From NCBI GenBank assembly GCA_965248255.1, contig CBDFIW010000002.1:372001-436000 (forward strand): 64,000 nt of DNA, written 5' to 3'. Below the pieces are notes generated by a model. That model was not told the origin of the DNA. It saw only the letters and a list, made by a program, of their open reading frames with translations, and did not search any database. Below, piece after piece: positions 9,100-19,200 of the stretch (position 1 is its first letter; each line of letters starts with the position of its first letter). The position numbers and the translations under genes were made by a program. Source of the stretch: JAKZVK01 sp965248255. GTDB taxonomy: Bacteria > Acidobacteriota > Terriglobia > Bryobacterales > UBA6623.

Positions 9100-9571
9100 T
9101 AATGCGCTTCCAGGTCTTGCGCTTCCAGGTGCGGATCCGCTCTTCGTTGCGCTCGCGCGCCTTTCCGGCCGGGCGTTGCGGGCTCCAGTCGAGCGCTCGC
9201 AGGATCTTCCAGGCGTGGCCTGCGTGGTATGCGACCCCGAACTCGTCTCCGGTCAGCCGAGCCACCCGCGGACAGCTCCACAGGGGCGTTGGGAAGCCGT
9301 GGGCTTCCGGGCCTTCCAGCAGCAGCGACGTCAGGCGTTCGCGTTGTGCGGCATCGAGGAGCGGCTTGCGTCCGGCGCGCCCGGCCTGGCGGAGTCCGGC
9401 CGCACCCTGCTCGCGGTATTGCCGCCGCCACTCACTGACGGTTTGGCGAGCGACGTTCAGCCGTCTCGCCGTCTCGGACTGATTGTGGCCTTGGTGGAGC
9501 AGCCGCATCGCTTCGAAACGGCGCTTCTCCAGCGCCTTGAAATCCCGCTTCGCACCTTTGGGGTTGCCCAT
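9044..9571 (-). CDS. IS630 transposase, N-terminal frame (helix-turn-helix)
   Basis: 175 residues from the ATG at 9571 (MGNPKGAKRDFKALEKRRFE); an in-frame start also exists upstream at 9598. It contains a helix-turn-helix (NQSETARRLNVARQTVSEWRRQY) and a second winged-helix-like region, the DNA-binding half of an IS630 transposase. The frame stops at 9044, before the catalytic domain. Close to the end it holds the codons AAA AAA AAG, which contain the classical slippery heptamer A AAA AAG. A -1 shift there continues into the DDE domain, so a fused product of about 330 residues is expected. Confidence 0.8.
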   Translation of the reverse strand: MGNPKGAKRDFKALEKRRFEAMRLLHQGHNQSETARRLNVARQTVSEWRRQYREQGAAGLRQAGRAGRKPLLDAAQRERLTSLLLEGPEAHGFPTPLWSCPRVARLTGDEFGVAYHAGHAWKILRALDWSPQRPAGKARERNEERIRTWKRKTWKRIKKKPKTKAVRSSSSTKAD

Positions 9572-9643
9572 ACATATATAGATGCTCCACACTGTCAAAA
9601 AGTGTCATAATAATTTGCGGGATTCAATAGGTGGAAGGCCGGC

Positions 9644-10880
9644 TTGAGAATCTGCGCCACACCCGCCCTCGTGTCGGCGCTGCTGATGCTGGCGCCCCGT
9701 GCCCGGGCCGCCGACCGGCCGCCGAACGTCATCCTGATGTTCTCCGACGATCAGGGGACGCTCGATCTCAACGTCCTCGGCGCGCGCGACCTCTACACAC
9801 GCAACCTCGATACGTTGGCGGGGCGGGGCGTGCTCTTCACGCAGTTCTACGCTGCCGCGCCGATTTGCTCGCCCTCACGCGCGGTGCTCCTCACCGGACG
9901 GTACCCGCAGCGGGCCGGTGTGCCGAGCAACGTGCCCGTCGGCGGCGACGGGATGCCGCCAAGCGAGGTGACGATCGCCGAGATGCTCAAGGGCGCCGGG
10001 TATCGCACCGGCCTGATCGGCAAATGGCACCTAGGCAAAGTCATCAAGAACGGTCCTCTCGATCAGGGCTTCGACTATTTCTTCGGACACAAGCGCGGCT
10101 GCATCGACAACTTCTCGCACTTCTTCTACTGGAAAGGCCCGAACGAGCACGACCTGTGGATCAACGACCGCGAGCACTGGGAGGATGGTGCTTATTTTCC
10201 GGACCTGATGGTTCGCGAAGCCGAGCGGTTTCTCGAGCAGAACAAGGAGCGCCCGTTCTTCCTCTACTTGCCGTTCAACATCCCCCACTACCCGCTCCAA
10301 CCCGGGGACAAGTGGAGGGCGATCTACTCCAACTACCCTTCGCCGCGCCGCCACTACGCCGCGCTGGTATCGACGCTCGATGAAAAGGTCGGTCAGATCC
10401 CTGCCAAGGTAGACCAACTCGGCTTGCGCGAGAACACGCTGATCGTCTTCATGTCCGACCACGGCCACTCGACCGAGGAGCGCACCATGTTTGGCGGCGG
10501 ATACGCCGGCCGGTTCCGAGGAGCGAAAGCCGGGTTGTTTGAAGCGGGAATCAGGGTACCTGCCATCGTCAGTATGCCCGGTGTGATTCCCGAGGGTGTC
10601 GTTCGTGATCAATTGGCGACGGCGATCGACTGGATGCCGACGATCGCCGAGATCACCGCTGTCGACATGCCCAACCCGGGGTGGGACGGCAAGAGCCTGA
10701 TGCCGATCATTCGCTCCGCGACCGAGCCCCCGCCCCACGAAGTCTCCCACTGGCAGGTCGGCGATCAGTGGGCCGTGCGGCGCGGCGATTGGAAGCTGAT
10801 CGTCAACGGACGGGACACGGATAGGACGCGCCTCGAGGGCGACGACGAGGTGCTGCTGGTTAGTCTCAAGCGGGACCCTA
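9644..10880 (+). pseudogene. Sulfatase, 3' end removed at IS copy A
   Basis: About 412 native residues of a type I sulfatase. An N-terminal signal peptide (ATPALVSALLMLAPRARA) is followed by metal-binding FSDDQG (D35, D36) and the CSPSRAVLLTGR motif with Cys75, which is normally converted to formylglycine. Further metal and substrate motifs are GKWHLGK and MSDHGHSTEE. It would hydrolyse sulfate esters in the periplasm. The start is TTG at 9644 with GGAAGG just upstream. The frame runs into IS630 copy A after ...LLVSLKRDP and adds 42 IS-encoded residues, stopping at 11008. The sulfatase C-terminal tail is not found beyond the IS. It may still fold, but I treat it as truncated. Confidence 0.85.
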
Positions 10881-11976
10881 GTGTAGTGCGCCAAGCAGAT
10901 TGCACCTTATGCAGGGCGGCACGTCCGCGCTTGACTTTCTCGAGGATGGCGGAGGCGGTCGCGGTCCAGATGAAGGGCGTGGGATGCCCGTTGTGCTGGG
11001 CGATGTAGTCGTCAATGGCGGCGACGAGCTCGTCCACGCTGCGAAACACGCCGCGGCGCAGGCGCTTGACGGTGAGATCGCGAAAGAATCGCTCGACCAT
11101 GTTCAGCCACGACGCCGAGGTCGGGGTGAAATGAATGTGGAAGCGCGGGTGACGATCGAGCCAACGCTTCACAGCGGCATGCTTGTGGGTGGCATAGTTG
11201 TCCACGATGAGATGAAGCTGTTTGTCCTTGGGAGTGCGGCGGTCAATTAAGCGCAGGAAGCGCAGCCATTCCTGGTGGCTGTGTCGGGGCATGCACTCGG
11301 CGATCACGCTGCCGTCAAGGCTGTTGAGCGCCGCAAACAGGGTGGTCGTGCCGTTGCGCTTGTAATCGTGGGTCATCGTTTGGCCGCGTCCCTTTTTGAG
11401 CGGCAGGCCGGGCTGGGTGCGATCGAGGGCTTGGATTTGGGACTTCTCATCGAGCGAGAGAACCAGAGCATGCTCAGGCGGATTGAGATAGAGTCCGACG
11501 ATGTCGTCGAGTTTCTCGGCGAAACGCGGGTCATTGCTGAGCTTGAAGGTCTTGACGCGGTGGGGCTTGAGGCCATGGGCGCGCCAAATCCGTCCCACGG
11601 TGGAAGCGCTGACGCCGGCCGCGGCGGCCATGGTGCGGCGGCTCCAGTGGGTGGCGTTGGACGGTTTCTCGCGGGTGGTCTTGTGGATGATCTGCTGTAC
11701 TTTCTGCTTCGAGACGGCAGGTTTACGACCGGGCCGTGGGGCGTCTTTTGCAATGCCGGCGATGCTGCTTTCGAGAAAGCGCGTGCGCCAGCGGGCCACC
11801 AACTGCCGCGAGACACCGAGCTGTGCGGCGATCTGCTTATTCTCGAGACCGTCGGCGGCCAGCAGGACAATCCTGGCTCGCAGGGCGAGACGAACGGCGA
11901 CTTGGCGGCCGCGCGCGTAGCGGTCCAACTGCTTGCATTGCGCTGTGTTCAAAGTTACTGGTTGTGCTCTTCGCAT
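10765..11976 (-). CDS. IS630 transposase, copy A, read-through C-terminus
   Basis: 403 residues; the first 361 equal the copy B transposase apart from A for D near the end (TATASAILEK). Order: helix-turn-helix (KQIAAQLGVSRQLVARWRTR), a second HTH region, then the DDE integrase fold with LSLDEKSQIQALDR, LIVDNYATHKH and SASWLNMVERFF. In copy B the frame ends in TGA within the left inverted repeat; here that codon is TGG, so the frame leaves the element and adds about 40 residues antisense to the sulfatase. Whether this longer protein is active is unknown. The C at this position matches the other inverted repeat better, so either form could be ancestral. Confidence 0.85.
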   Translation of the reverse strand: MRRAQPVTLNTAQCKQLDRYARGRQVAVRLALRARIVLLAADGLENKQIAAQLGVSRQLVARWRTRFLESSIAGIAKDAPRPGRKPAVSKQKVQQIIHKTTREKPSNATHWSRRTMAAAAGVSASTVGRIWRAHGLKPHRVKTFKLSNDPRFAEKLDDIVGLYLNPPEHALVLSLDEKSQIQALDRTQPGLPLKKGRGQTMTHDYKRNGTTTLFAALNSLDGSVIAECMPRHSHQEWLRFLRLIDRRTPKDKQLHLIVDNYATHKHAAVKRWLDRHPRFHIHFTPTSASWLNMVERFFRDLTVKRLRRGVFRSVDELVAAIDDYIAQHNGHPTPFIWTATASAILEKVKRGRAALHKVQSAWRTTLGSRLRLTSSTSSSPSRRVLSVSRPLTISFQSPRRTAH

Positions 11977-12044
11977 CCCATGCCTCCTGTTAATAGAGAC
12001 GATGGGAAGCCAATATAAGTTACATTATTTATGGTGCACTACAC
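10881..12044 (-). mobile_element. IS630-family element, copy A
   Basis: 1,164 bp. Left end GTGTAGTGCGCCA and right end (reversed) GTGTAGTGCACCAT are inverted repeats matching 12 of 13. TA flanks both sides (10879-10880 and 12045-12046). It is nearly identical to copy B at 37563-38726: I find two differences, at element offsets 11 (C here, T in B) and 69 (G here, T in B). The two flanks do not rejoin into one gene: the left flank is a plus-strand sulfatase, the right flank the start of a minus-strand DUF1501 gene. This points to a deletion beside or between IS copies after insertion. Confidence 0.92.
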
Positions 12045-12046
12045 TA

Positions 12047-12179
12047 GGAAGTAACCCGTCACACCCGCGCCGAGCACCCGGAAGAACTGGCGCCGGGTCG
12101 CATGCGGCCGCTGATGGAATGCGAGGTGCGGATGCGGATGCTTCCGGATCAGCTTATGAAAACGGTCTCGCTCGTTCAT
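12047..12179 (-). pseudogene. DUF1501 protein, N-terminal remnant cut by IS copy A
   Basis: The minus strand from the ATG at 12179 reads MNERDRFHKLIRKHPHPHL, then THATRRQFFRVLGAGVTG-like Tat leader residues (actual: HATRRQFFRVLGAGVTGYF). The frame then hits the IS at the TA and stops two codons later. Twin-arginine leaders of this form start DUF1501 proteins, and a DUF1501 gene is the expected partner just downstream of a DUF1549/DUF1553 gene, as at 47.67 kb in this window. AAAGGA lies about 10 bases before the ATG. The remaining roughly 400 residues are not found on the far side of the IS. Confidence 0.6.
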
Positions 12180-12230
12180 GAGGATGGTCCTTTAATGGTT
12201 AAAGATGAAATGAACCCTCTTGTACAGACT

Positions 12231-14369
12231 CTACATCAAGTCCTCGGCCTGCCCAGGGCGGTCGCCGCTGGTCAGCAGGGCCTGCCCGTCGGCTAACTCC
12301 TCGGCCGTCGGATAGCGGCTCAAGACCTGTAGATAGAGGATCGTCACCGCCGCAGCGTCCGACTCGTTCAACGCCGCCGCCAGCACGCCTTCTTGCCGGG
12401 ACGCCTTGACACGCTCCAACACCAGCGGGCTGTTCATCAGATGGAGAGCTTGAATGATGGTGGCTTCACTGCTGCGCGGGGTCGTCTCCCGATCGCCTCG
12501 CAGGAAGGCCTCCAGCCAACTGAAAGCCGCGAAGACGAAGTTCACTTCGTCGGACGGGCGGTCGCGCAGCCGCCGCGGCGCCCGGGGGAGAAACTGTACA
12601 TCCGGGAACTGCATGGCGAATACGAACGGACCCATCGAGCGCGATACGAAGTAGGGTTGGAAAACTCCGCTGGAGCTGACCAGCGCGTCGTGGATCGCCT
12701 CGGCGCCCAGTCGTCTTGCCTGATGGCGGGCGAACAGCGGCTCGTAGCCTGCGTTCCACTCCCCCTCGTAGCGGGAGGAAAGTTGATAGACCCTGGAGTT
12801 GGTGATCTCTCGCATAAGCCACTGGAGGTCGAAACCGTTGTCCACAAACGATTCGGCCAGGTCCTTCAGCAGCCGCGGGTGAGAGGGTTGAATCGCCCAC
12901 GGGTCCGGCGGAGGGTTGTCGGGGTCGAGGCGTCCGAGATCGAACTGGTCGGGCGGCTCGACGATCCCTCGGCCAAAGAACTCCCTCCAGATGTAGTTCA
13001 CGATGGCTCGGGAGAACTGAATGTCCGTGGTCAAGGCGCTTCCGAGGGCCTCCCGGCGCGACTCGCCTCCTTTGGGCGTAGCGCCGCCGAAGGGATAGAC
13101 CGGATTCACCGTTGTGGCGCCGCCGGCATCGTCTGGTTGCCTCTCGGGCCGGTTTCCGGTCGAAGTGTCGAGGGTGTAGTCGAGCTCGACCGGCTGGCCG
13201 CGCCGGTCAGCGATCTCGCTCGCTTCACGAACCACCCACCAGCGCGCCCGCGGGCGTTGCTCCCCGTCCGGCGGTTGCGGAAGCCGGCGCGGCCGGGTCA
13301 GTACGGTCTGGGCGAAAAACGACGCTAGTTGCCAGCCTTCGAGCCGCTTCGCCTGCCCGCCCCACACGCTGAGCGAGTCCAGATGCCCCGCGCCGTCATG
13401 GCACAGGATGCAGTCCATATGGCTGATGCCGAGGAAGTCACGGGCCACGTTGTTGCCCATGGCGTCCCAGGTGTCATGGATCGGCCCGCCGCGGGTCAGC
13501 CCGCCGACAATGTAACTCGACGGCGTGGGTGTCACCGGATTGCCTTCGTAGTCTTCGGTAAGCTGAACAAACTGCTCGTAGCTGTCGAATTCTTCGGGAT
13601 AATAGCGTCCGTCATTGGCGCCTGAGGAGACCAGAATCTCGCGCGCCATCTGGTCGTAGGGCTTGTTGGCTCCCAGCGACTCTCGCAAGTACAGGTGAAA
13701 CGCGTCGCGGCCATCCGGATAACGGTTCACCTGCGCGGTGACCACGGTGTTGCGCAACAGGTCTCCGAAGAACATCGTCCAGCGATCCGCCCACTGCGGC
13801 GTCGCCAACAGACGGTCGATGGCGCGCGCACGTTTGTCCGCCGAGGGGTCGGCTACGAACTGGATTACTTCCTGCCCCGTCGGGATGCGGCCAGTCAGAT
13901 CCAAGGTCACTCGCCGCAGGAACTCGGTGTCGGTCGTCAGCGGCGCGGGAGAGACGCCTTCGGTGTTAAGCCTGCTGAAAACGCGGTCGTCAATTGACCC
14001 TTGCGCATAGGGGCTGCCCATCGCCGCGCGGCTTCGCAAAGGCAGCACGGTCTTCGGCAGAGCCGCTGCGACGGCCGAGGTCAACTCCGAGCGTTGCGAC
14101 ATGGCCAAGAGGTTGGCGTCCAGGCTGCTCTTGAGAATCTGCTCTCTTTCCGCGGTGAAAAAGGTGCACTCGGCGTGCGGTAGGCCGACATCGATGTACT
14201 CGTCCTCCACCGCCTCCTGGGCCCGAAGCGGACTCGTGATCTGGAACAGGACCAGGCCAAGCCAGATCAGCACGGCGCCTCCCCCGATTGGATGAATGCT
14301 GATAGGAAGAATCCGTTTCATTCGATCCACTCCATCACGCAACCCGTTATGCTTCTCGTTTTCCGTCAT
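12231..14369 (-). CDS. DUF1549/DUF1553 (PSCyt2/PSD1) secreted protein
   Basis: 712 residues. A signal peptide is clear after the second Met (MKRILPISIHPIGGG, then a hydrophobic core ending LRAQE); the start may be 14369 or this Met at 14321. DUF1549 covers about 140-360, with RRVTLDLTGRIPTGQE and RWTMFFGDLLRN, and a CxxCH haem-like motif CILCHDG. DUF1553 follows in the C-terminal part (NYIWREFFGRGIVEPPDQFD, then LHLMNSPLV). It lacks the N-terminal PSCyt1 cytochrome part seen in the homologue at 45.1 kb. These proteins are abundant in Planctomycetes and Solibacter; their biochemical role is not established. Its DUF1501 partner is destroyed. Confidence 0.85.
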   Translation of the reverse strand: MTENEKHNGLRDGVDRMKRILPISIHPIGGGAVLIWLGLVLFQITSPLRAQEAVEDEYIDVGLPHAECTFFTAEREQILKSSLDANLLAMSQRSELTSAVAAALPKTVLPLRSRAAMGSPYAQGSIDDRVFSRLNTEGVSPAPLTTDTEFLRRVTLDLTGRIPTGQEVIQFVADPSADKRARAIDRLLATPQWADRWTMFFGDLLRNTVVTAQVNRYPDGRDAFHLYLRESLGANKPYDQMAREILVSSGANDGRYYPEEFDSYEQFVQLTEDYEGNPVTPTPSSYIVGGLTRGGPIHDTWDAMGNNVARDFLGISHMDCILCHDGAGHLDSLSVWGGQAKRLEGWQLASFFAQTVLTRPRRLPQPPDGEQRPRARWWVVREASEIADRRGQPVELDYTLDTSTGNRPERQPDDAGGATTVNPVYPFGGATPKGGESRREALGSALTTDIQFSRAIVNYIWREFFGRGIVEPPDQFDLGRLDPDNPPPDPWAIQPSHPRLLKDLAESFVDNGFDLQWLMREITNSRVYQLSSRYEGEWNAGYEPLFARHQARRLGAEAIHDALVSSSGVFQPYFVSRSMGPFVFAMQFPDVQFLPRAPRRLRDRPSDEVNFVFAAFSWLEAFLRGDRETTPRSSEATIIQALHLMNSPLVLERVKASRQEGVLAAALNESDAAAVTILYLQVLSRYPTAEELADGQALLTSGDRPGQAEDLM

Positions 14370-15026
14370 CGTTACCTGTGATCCGGGAGCCGCATACCTA
14401 TCGGATCGGCCCCATCGGGAATCAGCGGCGGTTCCTTTGAAATGAAACCCCGGCTACATCCAAAAGTTGCGCGCCCGCTGGCGCTTCGCTAGCCTGCATT
14501 TCTCACCACGTGGCGAGGCGAAGTGCGTGAGAAGGCCGTCAGGACGAGGCGCGAGCCGCTTGGCGCCCCTGCCTTTTGGTGTTGAGGCGTACTTGACGGT
14601 ACCGTGAGCACGGCAAGCAAGCGCAACGAAGTCATGGTGGTCTTATCGCGTGCTTCGTCCGCCAGGTGGGGAGAAATGCAGGCTAGGGTGAAGCGTCGCC
14701 CCGGACCAATCCGTCGCCGCAACCTGTTGCAGCCGTAGCTGAGCGGCTGACGGTCGTAGGGTCGGGATTTGGCTCCCGACCGAAACTCCCGCAGAATCGA
14801 GGGGTTAGAGATTCCTGTAAGGTAAAGTTTGCATCGCAATCGGACCTCGCTTGGGGCAGGCTTAAGAGGCAGCGCGGGCACAACACGTCGTGCCCTATAC
14901 ACTGCCCTGCCGGAGTTTTCTCACCGGCTCTCAACCAAGCCGGCTGACGACTGAAAACAGCACCGCTCCGGCGTCCGGAAGGGCTAGTGCGACCAACATC
15001 ACCCTACCTCTAAGGCAATCAACAGC
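14370..15026. other. Intergenic stretch holding a 198-bp repeat
   Basis: No gene is supported here. The centre (14489-14686) is the inverted-repeat element listed separately. The right part, 14690-15026, carries only frames without recognisable similarity and probably includes the promoter of the secreted protein that starts at 15027. Confidence 0.6.
14489..14686 (+). repeat. 198-bp inverted-repeat (MITE-like) element, copy 1
   Basis: The element begins CTAGCCTGCATTTCTC and ends with its exact reverse complement GAGAAATGCAGGCTAG; the similarity of the two ends continues imperfectly to about 35 bp. Copy 2 lies at 57795-57992 in the opposite orientation and is the same length, with close to 90% identity judged by eye. 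Neither copy encodes a transposase. The paired ends, fixed length and spread to unrelated sites fit a miniature inverted-repeat element moved by an enzyme encoded elsewhere. A target duplication could not be fixed with confidence; CTAG at the ends may include it. Confidence 0.8.
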
Positions 15027-16955
15027 ATGAAACTGCTCCTACGGCTTTCATCCCTGGCTCTCTTCCCACTTGTCCTGGCGGCACAGGATTTGGATAACTC
15101 GTCGCTAACTGGGGATTACTACTTCGTTCACCTCTTGGCCGAGGTCTCACCGACCGGGACCGTCGCCGGTGCCCAGAATCTCGGTGGGACGATCACCTTC
15201 GATGGGGCGGGCGCCTTTACCTACGCGGGCAAGCAAGGCGTCGGCGCGGATGCACCGGTCTCCGCCGCCGCCGTTGGGGTCTACGAGGTCATGTCGAACG
15301 CCTTCGTCACCCTGACCAACCCCATCTCCAACACCCTGGAGATCGACGCCCGCCTGGGCGTGGACTCGGAGGTTCTGATCGGCGCATCGACGAGCGCGCT
15401 CGACGGCTCGTACGATCTTTTCGTTGCGATCAAGGCTCCGTGCGGGGCCAAGGACAACGGTCTGCTCACCGGGAGCTACACGGGAGCCACCATGGCGTTT
15501 CCCGGCGGCGCGGGCGACGCCCTCACCACCGCCCTGCTGATTGTCGAAGCTGACGGCGCCGGCACCTTTCCGTCTATCAGCACCCGTGGCCACGCGGCCG
15601 ACGCCATCGGGGATGTCAACTTCGAAGAAGAAACGGCGGCAGCGACCTATGCACTAGGCGGAGACGGCTCCGGCACGGCCGCTCTCGGCGGCGAGCTGAC
15701 GCTGTTCAACGGCGCGCGCGACGTGTTCGTCTCCGCCGATGGCAACTATCTGATCGGCTTCGGCACCGAGGCGGGCGCGCGTGACATCTTCATCGGGGTA
15801 CGCAACTTCAGCGACACTGCGACGGATGCGGATTGGAATGGAACCTACTGGCTCGCGGAGATCATTGCCGACCCGGCTTTTGGAAGCTTCACGTCCGCCG
15901 TAGGAGGGCTGTCGACCGTAGGTACAGGCGTAGCGACGATTGCCGAGAGACTGCTGGCCAATCTCAGCAATTCGGACTTCAGCACGGTCAACAGCTACAG
16001 CATTGAAGCCGACAGCACCGGTCAGCTCTCGCCTGTACTCCAGTTGGACGGCGTAAACATGGGTCTCGGGGCCCCCGGCGGAACGGGAGCGGCTCTTGCG
16101 CCGGACACCCTTGCCAAGGGCGCCGTCATCGTCCCGCGAGCCGTCATCGGCGCACAGGTGAGCGGCCCCGGCTCCGACGGCTTCTTTCACGGGATCTTCA
16201 TTGGGATACGCGTGCCGGCCTTTGCGGGCGCGGGAGTCTTCCTCAACCCCGTCGGCGTGATCAACGGAGCCTCTTTCGCCCCACCGACATTCCCGATTGC
16301 GGCGGGCACGATCGTGTCCTTGTTCGGGAGCGGGATGGCGGCCGGGACGGTGCTCGCGGGCGCAACCCCGCTCCCCACCACGCTGGGCGGCGTCGTTGTC
16401 ACGATCAATGGCGTGCCGGCTCCGCTGTTCTTCGTCTCACCCCTGCAGATCAACCTGCAGGTCCCGTTTGCCACGGCGGGCCCCCTGGCAACGATCGTCG
16501 TGACCAATGGAGGAGTGCCATCGAACACGGTACTCGTGCCCTTGGCGTCCACGAGTCCCGGGGTCTTTTCCAACAGCCTCGACGGCCTCGGACCGGGCAT
16601 CATCGTCCACTCGCTCACGTTCGCTCCCGTAACCGAGGCCGACCCGACGTCGCCGGGAGAGTTCGTCAGCATCCTCCTCACCGGCCTTGGAGCACTGCAA
16701 CCTCCGCTGGGCGACGGCGTGGCGGGCCCGGTCGACCCTCTCAGTCTAACGACCGATCCCGGTATCGAGGTTCTCTTTGGTTTCGAGGCACTGTCGGGTG
16801 TTATCACCTTCAGCGGTGCCGCGCCGTTCTTCGTCGGGCTCTATCAGATCAACGTCATCGTGCCCGATCTGCAGGTCGTTGGGGCGGCGGTGCCGGTAGC
16901 TATCATCACGAGCAACGCAATCTCGGACTTCGTGACCGTCCCCGTCGCTTTCTAA
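15027..16955 (+). CDS. Secreted protein with Solibacter-type C-terminal module
   Basis: 642 residues with a signal peptide (MKLLLRLSSLALFPLVLA, cleavage near AAQ). The N-terminal two thirds is Gly/Ala/Thr-rich with repeated 'LTGSY...' and 'DGAGTF' segments, suggesting beta structure. The last 230 residues contain VINGASFAPPTFPIAAGTIV, then ITINGVPAPLFFV-like (actual VTINGVPAPLFFVSPLQIN) and FFVGLYQINVIVPD. This module is found at the end of many secreted proteins in Solibacter and relatives. It has no known enzyme motif. It is flanked by gene-free DNA and is probably transcribed alone. Function unknown; surface or extracellular location is inferred. Confidence 0.75.
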   Translation: MKLLLRLSSLALFPLVLAAQDLDNSSLTGDYYFVHLLAEVSPTGTVAGAQNLGGTITFDGAGAFTYAGKQGVGADAPVSAAAVGVYEVMSNAFVTLTNPISNTLEIDARLGVDSEVLIGASTSALDGSYDLFVAIKAPCGAKDNGLLTGSYTGATMAFPGGAGDALTTALLIVEADGAGTFPSISTRGHAADAIGDVNFEEETAAATYALGGDGSGTAALGGELTLFNGARDVFVSADGNYLIGFGTEAGARDIFIGVRNFSDTATDADWNGTYWLAEIIADPAFGSFTSAVGGLSTVGTGVATIAERLLANLSNSDFSTVNSYSIEADSTGQLSPVLQLDGVNMGLGAPGGTGAALAPDTLAKGAVIVPRAVIGAQVSGPGSDGFFHGIFIGIRVPAFAGAGVFLNPVGVINGASFAPPTFPIAAGTIVSLFGSGMAAGTVLAGATPLPTTLGGVVVTINGVPAPLFFVSPLQINLQVPFATAGPLATIVVTNGGVPSNTVLVPLASTSPGVFSNSLDGLGPGIIVHSLTFAPVTEADPTSPGEFVSILLTGLGALQPPLGDGVAGPVDPLSLTTDPGIEVLFGFEALSGVITFSGAAPFFVGLYQINVIVPDLQVVGAAVPVAIITSNAISDFVTVPVAF

Positions 16956-16995
16956 GCAGTGTGTTCGCAAGTACGGTGACGTTTCGGTTTGCCAT

Positions 16996-17020
16996 GTAGG
17001 GGCACGCATGCCGTGCCCGC
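16996..17020. repeat. GTAGGGGC-type intergenic hairpin 1
   Basis: GTAGGGGCACGCATGCCGTG plus CCCGC: arms GGGCACG and CGTGCCC fold into a 7-bp stem. Related hairpins with the same GTAGGG start are at 17111-17136 and 23478-23502. Confidence 0.6.
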
Positions 17021-17110
17021 CGCCGCAACACGGGTTGATTCGGGCCCCGGCCGGTGCAGACGCCGCCCGCCCGCAGGCGCGCCACCGCCGCGGCACGTCG
17101 CGCTTGAATC

Positions 17111-17136
17111 GTAGGGGCGGACCCCTGCGTCCGCCC
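17111..17136. repeat. GTAGGGGC-type intergenic hairpin 2
   Basis: GTAGG followed by arms GGGCGGAC and GTCCGCCC, a perfect 8-bp stem with a 6-base loop. It belongs to the same small dispersed family and lies upstream of the acetoacetyl-CoA synthetase gene. Confidence 0.6.
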
Positions 17137-17236
17137 ATCAGTGCCAACAGGCACGCCAGGCAAGCCGGTAGTATGCTGGGTTCACCGGTCGCGTTCTGCG
17201 AATGTGGCTTGGGAGCGACACGGAGCAGTCCCAGCA

Positions 17237-19195
<1,959 letters not shown>

Positions 19196-19200
19196 TGGAG

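Larger units (their letters stand above)
8534..9627 (-). mobile_element. IS630-family element with frameshifted transposase
   Basis: 1,094 bp. The ends are imperfect inverted repeats: TTGACTCCCGCATAATAT at 8534 and, reversed from 9627, TTGAATCCCGCAAATTAT (15 of 18 match). Both ends are flanked by TA (8532-8533 and 9628-9629), the target duplication of the IS630/Tc1 superfamily. The two transposase frames fill the element. It lies between ddl and the sulfatase, with its right end only 16 bp from the sulfatase start, so it separates that gene from its original promoter. It is a different subtype from the two IS630 copies at 10.9 and 37.6 kb. Confidence 0.88.

Noticed and set aside
10881..12044. 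Plus-strand frames inside both IS630 copies (247 and 116 residues)
   Set aside because: They are shadows of the transposase on the opposite strand.
14489..14902. Protein-like similarity between frames at 14.5 and 57.8 kb
   Set aside because: The shared residues come from translating the 198-bp repeat; both sit in gene-free DNA without start signals, so it is a DNA repeat and not a protein family.
17141..17236. Longer N-terminus of acetoacetyl-CoA synthetase from GTG 17141
   Set aside because: Adds 32 residues without family similarity and starts next to a repeat hairpin; TTG 17237 gives the usual length.
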